From Alteromonadaceae bacterium (GTDB lineage Bacteria > Pseudomonadota > Gammaproteobacteria > Enterobacterales > Alteromonadaceae), in NCBI GenBank assembly GCA_016765535.1, contig JAESPQ010000016.1:1-44456 (forward strand): 44,456 nt of DNA. The letters are read 5' to 3'. Below are positions 20,748 to 30,779 of this stretch, in pieces. The notes beneath the pieces were generated by a model. That model was not told the DNA's origin and searched no databases. It saw only the letters and a list, made by a program, of their open reading frames with translations. The stretch's first letter is position 1, and the number at the start of each line of letters is the position of its first letter. Made by a program: the position numbers and the translations under genes.

Positions 20748-21482
20748 TTATTTAAAAAGTTTACGGCTATTTAACGGTTTGTTTCCTAACAAACCATTAA
20801 TAATTTGTCGCATTAGTCGTTTATAGGTATACATAACCGCAGCATTATCTAAGCATTGATCCGCAATAGCAAGTAAGTGGTTAACACTATAAGTAGCAGT
20901 ATAACAAGGAAGTTGTTGTTTGTTTAGTACGGGAATAAAACCTAATTCTGCTGAAAAACAAACAAGCTCTACATGCGTATCTAAGGTAAAACCTTGTTCA
21001 TCTTGTTGTTTCAATAAACTAAATTCATTTAATTTTGAAAAATCAAATAATACCCCAAGTTCGGTTAATAATGTCATTTCAAAACAACGAAGGATCTTTT
21101 CAAGTGGTTGACTTGTAGTCAAGGCTTGTAAACTTTGTCGATAATGATGAAACAATTCATCACAGGGATGTTGTTCGGTAAGTAAGCGCACTAATAATTC
21201 ATTTAAATAAAAGCCACTAAATAAACTGTCTCCACTGATATTTAATGATTTTTGATTGGCTTCAACACGGCTTAAATTTTTTAATGCATTACGCCCTTTT
21301 AATAGCACATTTAATGGTCTAAATGGCTGTAATAGTGCTTTTTTATTCGACTTATTACCTTTACCTATGTAGGCAATCGCACTGACTTTTCCATCAAACT
21401 CAGTCAATAATTCAACAATACAATTATGATCTTGATAAGGACGAGCATGCAATAAAAATGCCCGCTGTTCAATCTCATTCAT
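20748..21482 (-). CDS. recO: DNA repair protein RecO
   Basis: RecO loads RecA on SSB-coated single strands with RecR. The 244-residue protein starts with an OB fold (RAFLLHARPYQDHNCIVELLTEFDGKVSAIAYIGKG) and continues with the helical domain (FYLNELLVRLL, FEMTLLTELGV). The zinc cysteines found in some RecO proteins are not evident, as in E. coli. It begins 14 bases after the era stop codon. Confidence 0.94.
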   Translation of the reverse strand: MNEIEQRAFLLHARPYQDHNCIVELLTEFDGKVSAIAYIGKGNKSNKKALLQPFRPLNVLLKGRNALKNLSRVEANQKSLNISGDSLFSGFYLNELLVRLLTEQHPCDELFHHYRQSLQALTTSQPLEKILRCFEMTLLTELGVLFDFSKLNEFSLLKQQDEQGFTLDTHVELVCFSAELGFIPVLNKQQLPCYTATYSVNHLLAIADQCLDNAAVMYTYKRLMRQIINGLLGNKPLNSRKLFK

Positions 21483-21496
21483 CGGTAAGTGTAGTG

Positions 21497-22444
21497 TTAA
21501 CTAGAATAGTCATCGCCATAACCTAGCGAACGTAATGCACGTTCATCGTCAGCCCAACCTGATTTTACTTTTACCCAGGTTTCTAAAAAGACTTTTTGTC
21601 CAAACATGTCTTCCATATCGCGGCGTGCTTCTTGACCAATAGTTTTTAAACGTGCGCCCTTGTTACCAATAACCATACGTTTTTGGCTTTTTCGTTCAAT
21701 TAAGATCAAAGCATTAATGTGCAAAATGCCTTTATCATCTTGCTTAAATTGTTCTATTTCAACGGTGGTTGAATAAGGCAATTCGTCCCCCGTAAACCGC
21801 ATTAATTTTTCACGAATAATTTCTGAAGCCATAAAACGACTTGAACGATCAGTCACATAATCTTCAGGAAACCAAAAATCACCTTGCAATAACGAGTCAA
21901 AACAAAGTTGCCGAATTTTATCGACATTATCACCTTTACTGGCAGAAATAGGGATCACTTGTTTAAAGTCATACAGCGCACTTAACTTTTGCAAATGCGG
22001 CAATAACAACTCTTTATCTTGTACATTATCGACTTTATTAATCACTAGCACACAAGGTACATTAACATTTTTAATTTTTTGTAATACTAGCTCATCATCG
22101 CTAGTCCAGTGAGTGCCTTCTACTAAAAACATTACTAACTCTACTTCGGCAATAGAACTACTCGCGGCGCGATTCATCAGACGATTTATAGCCCGTTTTT
22201 CTTCCGCATGTAAGCCTGGAGTGTCTAATAAAATAGCTTGCTTATCACCTTCGGTTAGAATACCTAAAATACGATGGCGTGTCGTTTGTGGTTTACGTGA
22301 CGTTATACTGATTTTTTGCCCCAACAGAGCATTTAATAATGTTGATTTTCCTACATTAGGGCGACCAACAATAGCAATTAAGCCACAATGCTGTTTTGAT
22401 GAATGCTGGGCTGATGATTGCATGTTGGGAATACTATTTGCCAT
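21497..22444 (-). CDS. era: GTPase Era
   Basis: Era is an essential GTPase that binds the 3' end of 16S rRNA during 30S assembly. The 315-residue protein has G1 [18 protein letters not shown]3 DTPGL, G4 NKVD and a C-terminal KH domain ([22 protein letters not shown]...[19 protein letters not shown]). About 15 extra Ser/Gln-rich residues precede the G domain. Its start overlaps the rnc end by 11 bases, so translation is probably coupled. Confidence 0.97.
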   Translation of the reverse strand: MANSIPNMQSSAQHSSKQHCGLIAIVGRPNVGKSTLLNALLGQKISITSRKPQTTRHRILGILTEGDKQAILLDTPGLHAEEKRAINRLMNRAASSSIAEVELVMFLVEGTHWTSDDELVLQKIKNVNVPCVLVINKVDNVQDKELLLPHLQKLSALYDFKQVIPISASKGDNVDKIRQLCFDSLLQGDFWFPEDYVTDRSSRFMASEIIREKLMRFTGDELPYSTTVEIEQFKQDDKGILHINALILIERKSQKRMVIGNKGARLKTIGQEARRDMEDMFGQKVFLETWVKVKSGWADDERALRSLGYGDDYSS

Positions 22445-23186
22445 GTTTAATTTTTTCCAATAATTGTAAAGCGCCTTCTTGCTCGGCTTTACGACGACTT
22501 GCGCCTTTTGTTGTCACTGCTATCGCGAGCTTTTCACTACTACAACGCACAGTGAATTCTTGCTGATGTGATTGCCCTGCAATTTGTATTACTTCATACT
22601 GTGGCAAGGGTATTTTGCGACCTTGTAAATATTCTTGCAAACGAGACTTAGGATCTTTTTGCTCGTTAGCCGGATTCATTTGACTTAAGCGAGACTCAAA
22701 CCACTGTAAAATAACCGCCTTTATCGTATCCATATCAGCATCAAGAAAAATAGCACCAATAATCGCTTCAATGGCATCTTCTAAAATAGAATCACGACGA
22801 AAACCACCACTTTTCAATTCGCCGGGGCCTAAAATCAAATAATCACCTAAGTCAAAATCTCGTGCTAATTCAGCTAACGTAACCCCTTTCACCAAACTTG
22901 AACGCATACGAGTTAATTCGCCTTCGCTACTTTGCGGAAATTTTTGATACAAGTCTTCAGCAATAACAAAACCTAATACCGAATCACCTAAAAACTCAAG
23001 ACGTTCGTTGTGAACGCCTTTAGCACTGCGATGCGTTAATGCTTGCTCTAATAGTTCTGCATTATTAAACTGGTATCCCAAACGCTTACTTAACTGCTGA
23101 TGAATACGTTTTTTTTGCAAAATAAATTGCTGGTTTTGTTGTTTACCCTGTTGTTTTGACGATTGCTTTTTTAATTGCTTACTCAA
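22434..23186 (-). CDS. rnc: Ribonuclease III
   Basis: RNase III cuts double-stranded RNA in rRNA precursors and some mRNAs. The signature [17 protein letters not shown] holds the catalytic acidic residues; AIIGAIFLD completes the site; the C-terminal double-stranded RNA binding domain covers about 175-248. The 250 residues include a Lys/Gln-rich N-terminal extension of roughly 20 residues before the normal start of the family. It sits between lepB and era, the usual order. Confidence 0.97.
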   Translation of the reverse strand: MSKQLKKQSSKQQGKQQNQQFILQKKRIHQQLSKRLGYQFNNAELLEQALTHRSAKGVHNERLEFLGDSVLGFVIAEDLYQKFPQSSEGELTRMRSSLVKGVTLAELARDFDLGDYLILGPGELKSGGFRRDSILEDAIEAIIGAIFLDADMDTIKAVILQWFESRLSQMNPANEQKDPKSRLQEYLQGRKIPLPQYEVIQIAGQSHQQEFTVRCSSEKLAIAVTTKGASRRKAEQEGALQLLEKIKHGK

Positions 23187-23227
23187 TGGTATTTCTCATC
23201 TAATGTTAAACTAGCACTTTTTTAATA

Positions 23228-24172
23228 CTAGTTAATCGGGCCTAAACGACTAAAGCGAACACTTGTTGGGATCCAATGGGGTAAAAAGTCATCGGCGCTA
23301 CGATCAAAGTCAAAACTCATCCAAATAAACACCGCTTGCCCCACTAAATTCTCTTCTGGTACAAAGCCCCAATAGCGGCTATCGGCACTATTATCACGAT
23401 TATCGCCCATGGCAAAATAATGTCCTTGTGGAACCACAAATTCATCTTGATGAGTACCTGCTTGTTGGCATAAACGCCCTTCAGCTTGCGAACAAAAATA
23501 CTGGCTACGTGGTAATACTTGCGGATCAATTAAAATATCATGGATTTTATTTGGCATTAACGAACTATAACGATTTAAACCATACGAACCATCAGGGCTA
23601 TCGCTTGGCTTTTTAAATTCAGTCACTATTTGCATAAAATCAGGACATTTTGTCGCTGACTTTTTACATGCTGGTTTAATATATAGCGTTTTATTACGAT
23701 AAATAATACGATCGCCCGGTAAACCAATAACCCGTTTTATATAATCTATTTGCGGATCGTTAGGATATTTAAAAACAAAAACATCACCGCGTTGTGGCTC
23801 GCCAATTTTTAAAAATTTAGTTTGCGTAACAGGATCACGTAAACCATAGTTAAATTTATTAACTAAAATAAAATCACCATCAAGTAAGGTTGGCATCATA
23901 GAACCTGATGGTATTTGAAAGGGTTCCCATAAAAACGAGCGTAAAATTAATACAAACGCAATAACAGGAAAAACTTGCACTGACGTATCTACTAATGCGG
24001 AAGGTTCTGTCATTTTTTCAACCACTTCGGCACTTAAACTAGTATCACATTGTTGCTGTGCTAAATTAAGTTTTAATTGTCTTTGCCCTGCTAAATAAAA
24101 TTTATCTGCCAACCAAACAATGCCAGTAAGTATTGTTACGATGACTAAAAAAATTGAAAAATAAACGGCCAT
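23228..24172 (-). CDS. lepB: Signal peptidase I
   Basis: LepB removes Sec/Tat signal peptides at the outer face of the inner membrane. The 314-residue protein has an N-terminal membrane helix (about 3-22), a second near 70-85, then the catalytic box PSGSMMPTL (nucleophile Ser), YIKRVIGLPGD (general base Lys) and GDNRDNSADSRYWGFVP. An AGGAT ribosome binding site precedes the ATG. Its usual upstream neighbour lepA is displaced by a restriction-modification pair ending 30 bases before this gene. Confidence 0.97.
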   Translation of the reverse strand: MAVYFSIFLVIVTILTGIVWLADKFYLAGQRQLKLNLAQQQCDTSLSAEVVEKMTEPSALVDTSVQVFPVIAFVLILRSFLWEPFQIPSGSMMPTLLDGDFILVNKFNYGLRDPVTQTKFLKIGEPQRGDVFVFKYPNDPQIDYIKRVIGLPGDRIIYRNKTLYIKPACKKSATKCPDFMQIVTEFKKPSDSPDGSYGLNRYSSLMPNKIHDILIDPQVLPRSQYFCSQAEGRLCQQAGTHQDEFVVPQGHYFAMGDNRDNSADSRYWGFVPEENLVGQAVFIWMSFDFDRSADDFLPHWIPTSVRFSRLGPIN

Positions 24173-24202
24173 AAATATCCTAGTTTAAAATTTTAAATCA
24201 CT

Positions 24203-25282
24203 TTATTTAATAAAGCGTATTTGTAAATTCAAATTGATAAAAAATTGATTGTCTTCTTTATATATAACACCAAAACCATGACGGCTGGTACTAGCAGTTT
24301 CTAATTTAGTATTATTAAACAGATAATTTTCAAATTTGTTCTTATTATATATATGATAGCAAATCACATCACCATCGTCTTTAATAACCAAATAACCTCC
24401 CGTTGCTTCATATACACCATTCCAAGTTTTAGACGGCATCATACCTAAAGCAATGTCAGTTAAAAAACGCTTTATTTTATATTGATAATATTGATGTTGT
24501 TGAGTGAGATCAAAAGACAGCGGATTGTCAATTTCAACTTCTCTAACCAAATCGGATAATTTAGAATAATGAGACTGATAAAATGCCTTTACAATAAATG
24601 ATAATAAATTAGGTAATAGACTATCTATTAGTATTAAATTATTAGAAAAAACATTATTTTCTATACATTGAAACGTTATATCACACTGCTGTTTTTCTAA
24701 AGTATTTAAACGATCTAAAACTTTACTTCGACTATTAATTGCATTAATGTCGTTGAGTTGTTCTGTTGTTATAACACCATTAATTTTATATTTAAAATTC
24801 GTGGTTCTTCCTGCATTCAATAAAGTAGCGGCACTACCGAGCATAGATTTGATACTAAATCCTAACACGGGTTCTTGGCCTGAATACTGATCATGGACTT
24901 TAATGGTTATATCTGTTTTTACATTTGCATCAGCTTTCAAAGAACAAATTTTTATCTTATTTATAAAATCAGATAGTTCAGGCACATAGAAAGTGCCTTT
25001 TGCTTTTTTTATTTGATTAAATAAAAGCGTTGCATTGTCTTTAAACTCTGAAATAGCAACTCTTGCGATCTCATTATTATTTGAACTTATAATGACAATA
25101 TCTTGACTTATATCGTACTGATAACAATCCTTATTTTCCATTCTTAAAACATTAACAATCGGGTAATAAATATCTGCAATTTTTTCTAAATTTTCATCGC
25201 CCACATAAAGCGTTTTATCTGACAGAACTTTAAATAAAGTATAAATTTCACTCCATTCACCTTTATTGCCTTTCATCTGCAT
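24203..25282 (-). CDS. HpaII-family type II restriction endonuclease
   Basis: This 359-residue protein matches the HpaII endonuclease family: MKGNKGEWSE at the start, DENLEKIADIYYPI, a central DITIKVHDQYSGQEPVLGFSIKS, then GSAATLLNAGRTTNF and a C-terminal ATGGYLVIKDDG. HpaII cuts CCGG, and the paired methylase is a close M.HpaII relative, so the same target is inferred. The first ATG (25282) directly abuts the methylase stop codon; the ATG at 25276 fits the family start better. Neither has a ribosome binding site, so translation probably depends on reinitiation after the methylase. It is more AT-rich than the core genes around it. Activity has not been shown. Confidence 0.9.
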   Translation of the reverse strand: MQMKGNKGEWSEIYTLFKVLSDKTLYVGDENLEKIADIYYPIVNVLRMENKDCYQYDISQDIVIISSNNNEIARVAISEFKDNATLLFNQIKKAKGTFYVPELSDFINKIKICSLKADANVKTDITIKVHDQYSGQEPVLGFSIKSMLGSAATLLNAGRTTNFKYKINGVITTEQLNDINAINSRSKVLDRLNTLEKQQCDITFQCIENNVFSNNLILIDSLLPNLLSFIVKAFYQSHYSKLSDLVREVEIDNPLSFDLTQQHQYYQYKIKRFLTDIALGMMPSKTWNGVYEATGGYLVIKDDGDVICYHIYNKNKFENYLFNNTKLETASTSRHGFGVIYKEDNQFFINLNLQIRFIK

Positions 25283-26551
25283 TTAATTTATATCCATATT
25301 GTTTAATAAAGCTTTTGCTGTCGCTTGAACTGCGGGAACAGCAACAGAGTTGCCAAATTGCTTATAAGCTTGTGCATCAGAAACAACTATTTTAAAGGTA
25401 TCAGGAAATCCCTGTAATCTTGCCCACTCTCTAGGAGTCATTTTTCTAATACCTTTACGGTTAACTGATCCCACAATATTTGTAACTGGAGTAAAATTGG
25501 TTAACCGATTATCAATCAACAGATTCCTTTCTCTTCCCATGCCTCCACAAACAACCGCATTTGCGATACCATCATTCTGAATTATCTCATACCCAAAGCC
25601 ATTACCTTTATTTGCATGACGTTCTTTATGCGCAATTAAGGTATCCAAATATCTATTCGATAAATAATATTTAACTGACACCTCATTTTTTTCTAATATA
25701 TCAGAAACACTTATTTGATTATCCAAAGGCTTTGGATATTTAAATGACTGTATATTTTGATCTTTACGATAGCCGATAATATAAATACGCTCTCTATTTT
25801 GTGGTACACCAAAAAACTTTGCATTTATAACTTCTGGCTGTGGCACAAAATAACCTAAATCATTTCTTAATACATTTAAAATTGTCGCTAATGTTTTTCC
25901 TTTATCATGGCTTAAAAGACCTTTTACATTCTCAAGAAAAAAAGCTTTTGGTTGATGTTTTTTTATTATATTTGCTACTTCAAAAAACATCGTGCCGCGT
26001 ATATCATCAAAACCACCTCTTTTTCCTGCAATTGAAAAGGCTTGGCAAGGAAAACCAGCACATAAAACATCAAAATCATTAGGGATTTGATCTTTAGTTT
26101 CTTCTTTAGTTAAGTCACCAAAAGGTAATTCACCATAATTAGCTTCATACGTTTTTTGAGAAAAAATATCCCATTCGCTTGAAAAAATACATTCCCCCCC
26201 CAAATTTTGAAATGCCATACGAATACCACCAATACCCGCAAACAAATCGATAAACTGAAACTTTGCTTTAGTTGGAGGAGGAAACGGTATATCACGGTTA
26301 TCATTAAACAGTAAATATTGAAGTTCATTTTCAGCTACACCTAGTGTCACTTCATCATTCACTTGGTAATTAATAGCTTTCTGCACATAAGTAGTTGCAT
26401 TATCTATATAAAGAGTAGGATTTCGACTTCCTACACTTAAATAATGCGTAAAAGATGCTCTTAAATTTGATGAAATTTCACCATTTAATTTTTTATCATG
26501 TAAGAACCCAAGATCAAAAAGTCTTTTAGGTTGGATTTTATCTAACAACAT
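25283..26551 (-). CDS. DNA (cytosine-5) methyltransferase, M.HpaII-like
   Basis: A 422-residue C5 methylase with all main motifs in order: I FIDLFAGIGGIRMAF (about 100-114), IV GFPCQAFSIAGKRGGF (nucleophile Cys169), VI FFLENVKGL, VIII PQNRERIYIIG, IX RKMTPREWARLQGFP and X YKQFGNSVAVPAVQA. The target-recognition region (KYYLS, HKERH, KGNGFGYEI, GGMGRERNL) resembles M.HpaII from memory, so CCGG methylation is inferred. The N-terminus is about 65 residues longer than M.HpaII. It starts five bases after the lepA stop codon, lacks a ribosome binding site, and has no room for its own promoter outside lepA, so expression likely comes from the lepA transcript. Confidence 0.95.
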   Translation of the reverse strand: MLLDKIQPKRLFDLGFLHDKKLNGEISSNLRASFTHYLSVGSRNPTLYIDNATTYVQKAINYQVNDEVTLGVAENELQYLLFNDNRDIPFPPPTKAKFQFIDLFAGIGGIRMAFQNLGGECIFSSEWDIFSQKTYEANYGELPFGDLTKEETKDQIPNDFDVLCAGFPCQAFSIAGKRGGFDDIRGTMFFEVANIIKKHQPKAFFLENVKGLLSHDKGKTLATILNVLRNDLGYFVPQPEVINAKFFGVPQNRERIYIIGYRKDQNIQSFKYPKPLDNQISVSDILEKNEVSVKYYLSNRYLDTLIAHKERHANKGNGFGYEIIQNDGIANAVVCGGMGRERNLLIDNRLTNFTPVTNIVGSVNRKGIRKMTPREWARLQGFPDTFKIVVSDAQAYKQFGNSVAVPAVQATAKALLNNMDIN

Positions 26552-26556
26552 ACTTA

Positions 26557-28365
26557 TTAATTATCTAATTTAAGTACAGCTAAAAATGCTTCTTGAGGTA
26601 CTTCTACATTACCCAGTTGCTTCATGCGTTTTTTACCATCTTTTTGTTTTTGTAGTAATTTTTTCTTACGACTTATATCTCCACCATAACATTTAGCAAT
26701 TACATTTTTGCGCATTTGTTTTACGGTGGTACGGGCAATAATGTTATTACCGATAGCGGCTTGAATAGCAATGTCAAACATTTGGCGATGAATTAATTCT
26801 TTTAATTTATCAACTAGGTTACGACCACGCGCAACAGAGTTAGCACGATGCGTGATCATCGCGAGGGCATCAACACGTTCACCATTAATCATTACGTCAA
26901 CACGCACCATATCAGCCACTTCAAAACGAACAAAATGATAGTCTAACGATGCATAACCACGGCTGGTTGATTTTAGTTTATCGAAAAAATCCATAACCAC
27001 TTCGGCCATAGGAATATCATAAATTACCGCAACTTGGTTGCCATGATAAATAATATCTTTTTGTACACCACGTTTTTGAATACATAAGGTAATAACATTA
27101 CCTAAATGCTCCTGCGGTACTAAAATATTAGCTTGTACTATCGGCTCACGTATTTCATCAATATTATTAATTGCTGGTAAATCAGCAGGATTATCAATAG
27201 ATAATAAATCGCCATTGGTACAAGCTATTTCATAGTTTACGGTAGGTGCGGTGGTAATTAAATCTAGATCGTATTCTCGTGCTAAACGCTCTTGAACGAT
27301 CTCCATGTGTAACATGCCTAAAAAGCCAATACGAAAACCAAAACCTAATGCAGAAGAATTTTCTGGTTCAAAAAATAATGACGCATCATTTAGGCTCAAT
27401 TTATTTAACGCATCACGAAAATTTTCATAATCGTCTGAACTAATAGGAAAAATACCAGCATAAACTTGCGGTTGAACTTGTTTAAAGCCAGATAATGGTG
27501 CAACAGCTTCTTTTTTAGCGATAGTTAAGGTGTCACCCACTGGCGCGCCATGAATTTCTTTAATACCAGCAACAATAAAACCAACTTCGCCGGTTCTTAA
27601 TATACCTGTTTCGGTTTGTTTTGGCGTAAAAATACCTATTTTATCAATAGTATGCGTTTGCCCTGTTGACATAACGAGCATTTTATCGCCTTTTTTCACT
27701 TCACCATTCATTACTCGCACTAAGGAAACGACACCTTGATAATTATCAAACCATGAATCAATAATCAGTGCTTGTAAATTAGCTTGAGGATCGCCTATTG
27801 GAGGTGGGATATTTTTAACGATAATTTCTAAAACATCTTCAATGCCCACGCCTGTTTTAGCTGAGCAAGCTACCGCTTCGGTAGCATCAATACCAATAAT
27901 ATCTTCAATTTCTTCACAGACCCTATCAGGATCGGCCTGTGGTAAATCAATTTTATTTAATATAGGTAAAACTTCTAGCTCCATTTCAATCGCAGTATAA
28001 CAATTGGCTACTGTTTGTGCTTCAACACCTTGCCCTGCATCAACCACCAATAACGCTCCTTCACATGAGGCAAGCGAACGTGAAACCTCATAAGAAAAAT
28101 CTACATGCCCAGGAGTATCAATAAAATTTAGCTGATAAGTTTTACCATCTTTAGCTTTATAATCTAGCGTAACACTTTGCGCTTTAATGGTAATACCACG
28201 TTCACGCTCTATGTCCATAGAGTCAAGTACTTGTGCTTCCATTTCGCGCTCTTGTAAGCCGCCACAATGTTGAATTAAGCGATCTGACAGCGTAGATTTA
28301 CCGTGATCAATATGAGCAATAATTGAAAAGTTACGTATATGTTTGATTGTTAAAGGCTTTGTCAT
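26557..28365 (-). CDS. lepA: Elongation factor 4 (LepA)
   Basis: LepA is a ribosome-associated translational GTPase acting in initiation, 30S assembly or back-translocation. From the ATG at 28365 ([25 protein letters not shown]) it has 602 residues, near the family norm; an upstream ATG at 28398 would add 11 non-conserved residues. G motifs are [17 protein letters not shown] and NKIDLP; the LepA-specific C-terminal domain ends at [15 protein letters not shown]. It follows rseC by about 95 bases. Its usual partner lepB is separated by an inserted restriction-modification pair. Confidence 0.97.
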   Translation of the reverse strand: MTKPLTIKHIRNFSIIAHIDHGKSTLSDRLIQHCGGLQEREMEAQVLDSMDIERERGITIKAQSVTLDYKAKDGKTYQLNFIDTPGHVDFSYEVSRSLASCEGALLVVDAGQGVEAQTVANCYTAIEMELEVLPILNKIDLPQADPDRVCEEIEDIIGIDATEAVACSAKTGVGIEDVLEIIVKNIPPPIGDPQANLQALIIDSWFDNYQGVVSLVRVMNGEVKKGDKMLVMSTGQTHTIDKIGIFTPKQTETGILRTGEVGFIVAGIKEIHGAPVGDTLTIAKKEAVAPLSGFKQVQPQVYAGIFPISSDDYENFRDALNKLSLNDASLFFEPENSSALGFGFRIGFLGMLHMEIVQERLAREYDLDLITTAPTVNYEIACTNGDLLSIDNPADLPAINNIDEIREPIVQANILVPQEHLGNVITLCIQKRGVQKDIIYHGNQVAVIYDIPMAEVVMDFFDKLKSTSRGYASLDYHFVRFEVADMVRVDVMINGERVDALAMITHRANSVARGRNLVDKLKELIHRQMFDIAIQAAIGNNIIARTTVKQMRKNVIAKCYGGDISRKKKLLQKQKDGKKRMKQLGNVEVPQEAFLAVLKLDN

Positions 28366-28459
28366 TTTAATAGCAGTGGGATCAGCATGATAGTTCAATA
28401 GTGGCGAGATTTTACCGAATTTAAGGCGCGGCGGCTATTAATTCCGCCGATTATTCAGC

Positions 28460-28942
28460 TTATTTTGTTGGAATTTGTGTCACTGGAATTTTTTTAGCAA
28501 CAACCGATAATAATTTAGGGGCTAACCAATCCTTGTTATTTCGCTGTATCTGCTTATGTTGCGCAAACTTAAACCCGATATATCCGCCCAAAATAGATAA
28601 TATAATCGCTAACAATTCATGAGGTAAATAATGTTGTAACGTCAGCCATTGCCCTAATGCTGCAAAAGTAATTAAGCCAATAAGTGGCCATACATACACT
28701 TGCCATGCTGTTTGCAAAATATCTTTTTCAGGGATCCCTAAAATAACGTCGTCACCCACAACAACAGCTTGATTAGCACATTGCAAGGTTGTGGTTAGGG
28801 TTTTATGAGGGATCGCTTTCGCAATTTGGCCACTGCCACACGAGTCAACTTGATGACAAGTACTACAGGTTGATTTAATCGTGCTCTGTACGATAATGTT
28901 ATCGCCTTCTACAGCGATAACCGTCGCATTTTCTTTCATCAT
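28460..28942 (-). CDS. rseC: Sigma-E factor regulatory protein RseC
   Basis: RseC is an inner-membrane protein of the rpoE operon that also supports SoxR reduction. The 160-residue protein has the cysteine-rich N-terminal motif CSTCHQVDSCGSG (about 23-35), then two membrane helices (about 80-97 and 103-125) and a basic tail. Two ATG codons are adjacent at the start and no good ribosome binding site is seen. It sits between rseB and lepA, the usual order. Confidence 0.92.
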   Translation of the reverse strand: MMKENATVIAVEGDNIIVQSTIKSTCSTCHQVDSCGSGQIAKAIPHKTLTTTLQCANQAVVVGDDVILGIPEKDILQTAWQVYVWPLIGLITFAALGQWLTLQHYLPHELLAIILSILGGYIGFKFAQHKQIQRNNKDWLAPKLLSVVAKKIPVTQIPTK

Positions 28943-28989
28943 TTTTATAACCGTTTACGTTATGGTGGTAATCAGTAAGTAAGAAGTGT

Positions 28990-29976
28990 TCAGTGTTTTA
29001 GGTTACGAAATGAAACAGAGTCAGCAATCGATTTTGCTGTATTCGCAGGCACTTTACCAACAATACTGATTTCTTTACCATTAACTACCTGATTTAACAC
29101 GATAGTTGCACCGTCTTTCACATATTCAACAGGTCGTACTTTAACCTTGCTGGGGCTCACATAAACTGAAACATTGACTAAGCCATCACTAAATTGCATA
29201 AATTCAACGGTTTGCTTAGTTAAATTGATACGATGATGATCCGCCTTGATGCGCTCAAACCCCAATGGTAGCCAGTTTACCTGCCACGCAAAATCAGTTA
29301 TTGCAGCAACTTTAGGAATATCAATCACTTTAGGTAATTCAGCTTTAGCTAAATTATCTAAGCTTTTCGACAATCGTGATGTAATTTCAAGATAAGTAAA
29401 TTGTATTTGTTCTAACAAGTGACCTTTACGAGTGATCATTGCCGTTTTGAGTAATAAGCCTGATTCTTGATCTAACCATAACCAATAACCATAACGATTT
29501 GCATCTTTAGAAACAATACGAATAATTTGTGCAGGACGACCTAAAATTCGACTTTTGCCGACCGAAACAAAGTCATAACTTTTAGCTAACACCTCAATAT
29601 TTTGTCTAAACACACTAGGAATAGGGCCACTAATATTATTACTGTTTACTGAATAAGGCTTAGTATCAGGTTCTAAATAGCTCACTACATTACCTCGACG
29701 TAAAGTATCACGACGAGGACCATTTAATACAGAAAGAACTTCAAATTCAGTACCTTGACTATCAACACCATGATACCAATGATAAGGCTCTGCTTGATTA
29801 TTTTTAACTACCACAAAAGAAGTACTAAAATTTAAATGTTGTAATGCATGAGAAAGCTGTTTAAGCCAAGCTTGCGCAGAAATTTTATCGTTTGTTGCGG
29901 CAAAAGTGCTAGGCATCATTAATATGCCTAGCAAGAGCATTAATCCATAATACTTATTAATAAAGGTTAATTTCAT
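28990..29976 (-). CDS. rseB: Sigma-E regulatory protein RseB
   Basis: RseB binds the periplasmic part of RseA and protects it from DegS; lipopolysaccharide or lipoprotein signals release it. The 328-residue protein has a signal peptide (about 1-27, ending TFAA) and the MucB/RseB lipid-binding fold: AWLKQLSHALQHLNFSTSFV, then RRGNVVSYLEPD, GRPAQIIRIVSKDANRYGYWLWLDQESGLLLK and a C-terminal domain with QFSDGLVNVSVYV. Its ATG overlaps the rseA stop as ATGA, so the two are translationally coupled. Confidence 0.95.
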   Translation of the reverse strand: MKLTFINKYYGLMLLLGILMMPSTFAATNDKISAQAWLKQLSHALQHLNFSTSFVVVKNNQAEPYHWYHGVDSQGTEFEVLSVLNGPRRDTLRRGNVVSYLEPDTKPYSVNSNNISGPIPSVFRQNIEVLAKSYDFVSVGKSRILGRPAQIIRIVSKDANRYGYWLWLDQESGLLLKTAMITRKGHLLEQIQFTYLEITSRLSKSLDNLAKAELPKVIDIPKVAAITDFAWQVNWLPLGFERIKADHHRINLTKQTVEFMQFSDGLVNVSVYVSPSKVKVRPVEYVKDGATIVLNQVVNGKEISIVGKVPANTAKSIADSVSFRNLKH

Positions 29977-30581
29977 TTAGGCGTGTCTTCTGCCTTGTTT
30001 TTTTTAAGTGATTTGGTTTGTACTGCACTAACCAATTTAATTTGACGTTGGTGATCTGATAATAGTGCTTGAAAACGGCGTTGCTGCTCAATATAAGCCC
30101 TTTTTTGAGCATTAATATCTGGTTGCTGAAAATTAAAGCTTACTGGGTCGGCAATACCGCCAAATGGCGTAGTTTGTACAACAGGATTAGACATAACGCC
30201 TGTTGCATTATTTTCAGCTGCATTTTGTTGCACACCAAAAATCATCAATCCAGCAGCAGAAGCAGCAATCGCTAGCTGACCAACCGGTTTAAATAAGCTA
30301 ACTACTTTAGCTTTTAATAATGATTTATTCCCAGGTTTAGACACAGGAGCTAAAACAGTTGGTTCATCGGCAATAGCTTGCGCTATTTGAGCTGAAAAAT
30401 CGCTAGGTAGGCTTGTCTCAACATCGCCGCGAATAACGTCACCTAATAGGTGATAACGTTCCCAAGTATCGGACAGTTGTTCATCTTCGATTAAATCAAA
30501 AATAGCTTCATCAAAGTTGTCATCATTACGTTGGTAATTATCAACTAATGATGAGACTGTCTCAAACTTACTTTCACTCAT
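29973..30581 (-). CDS. rseA: Anti-sigma-E factor RseA
   Basis: RseA is the single-pass inner-membrane anti-sigma factor that holds RpoE inactive until cut by DegS and RseP. The 202-residue protein has the cytoplasmic sigma-binding domain (about 1-95, with DTWERYHLLGDVIRGD), one membrane helix at about 105-121 (LAIAASAAGLMIFGV) and a periplasmic Gln-rich domain. An AAGGTG ribosome binding site precedes the ATG. It follows rpoE by about 200 bases. Confidence 0.94.
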   Translation of the reverse strand: MSESKFETVSSLVDNYQRNDDNFDEAIFDLIEDEQLSDTWERYHLLGDVIRGDVETSLPSDFSAQIAQAIADEPTVLAPVSKPGNKSLLKAKVVSLFKPVGQLAIAASAAGLMIFGVQQNAAENNATGVMSNPVVQTTPFGGIADPVSFNFQQPDINAQKRAYIEQQRRFQALLSDHQRQIKLVSAVQTKSLKKNKAEDTPK

Positions 30582-30779
30582 AAAAACACCTTAATTATTA
30601 GTACGTTAATAATTAACCACTAAAAGGTTAACCATTATTATACTGTTTAATATGACGTGTTAACTCATAAAATTTAATTAACACGTTAGCACTATTAGTC
30701 TAGTTAGGCAATTTTTAGCAAAACATATTGCCTACTCTAGACTTACCGCTTGTTTACACTTTTACTACACCTTTACGAC

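Noticed and set aside
24203-26551. Avoidance of CCGG in the window as support for HpaII specificity
   Set aside because: CCGG is present at several places (for example near 2700, 3412 and 12646), and without a count against expectation no avoidance can be claimed.
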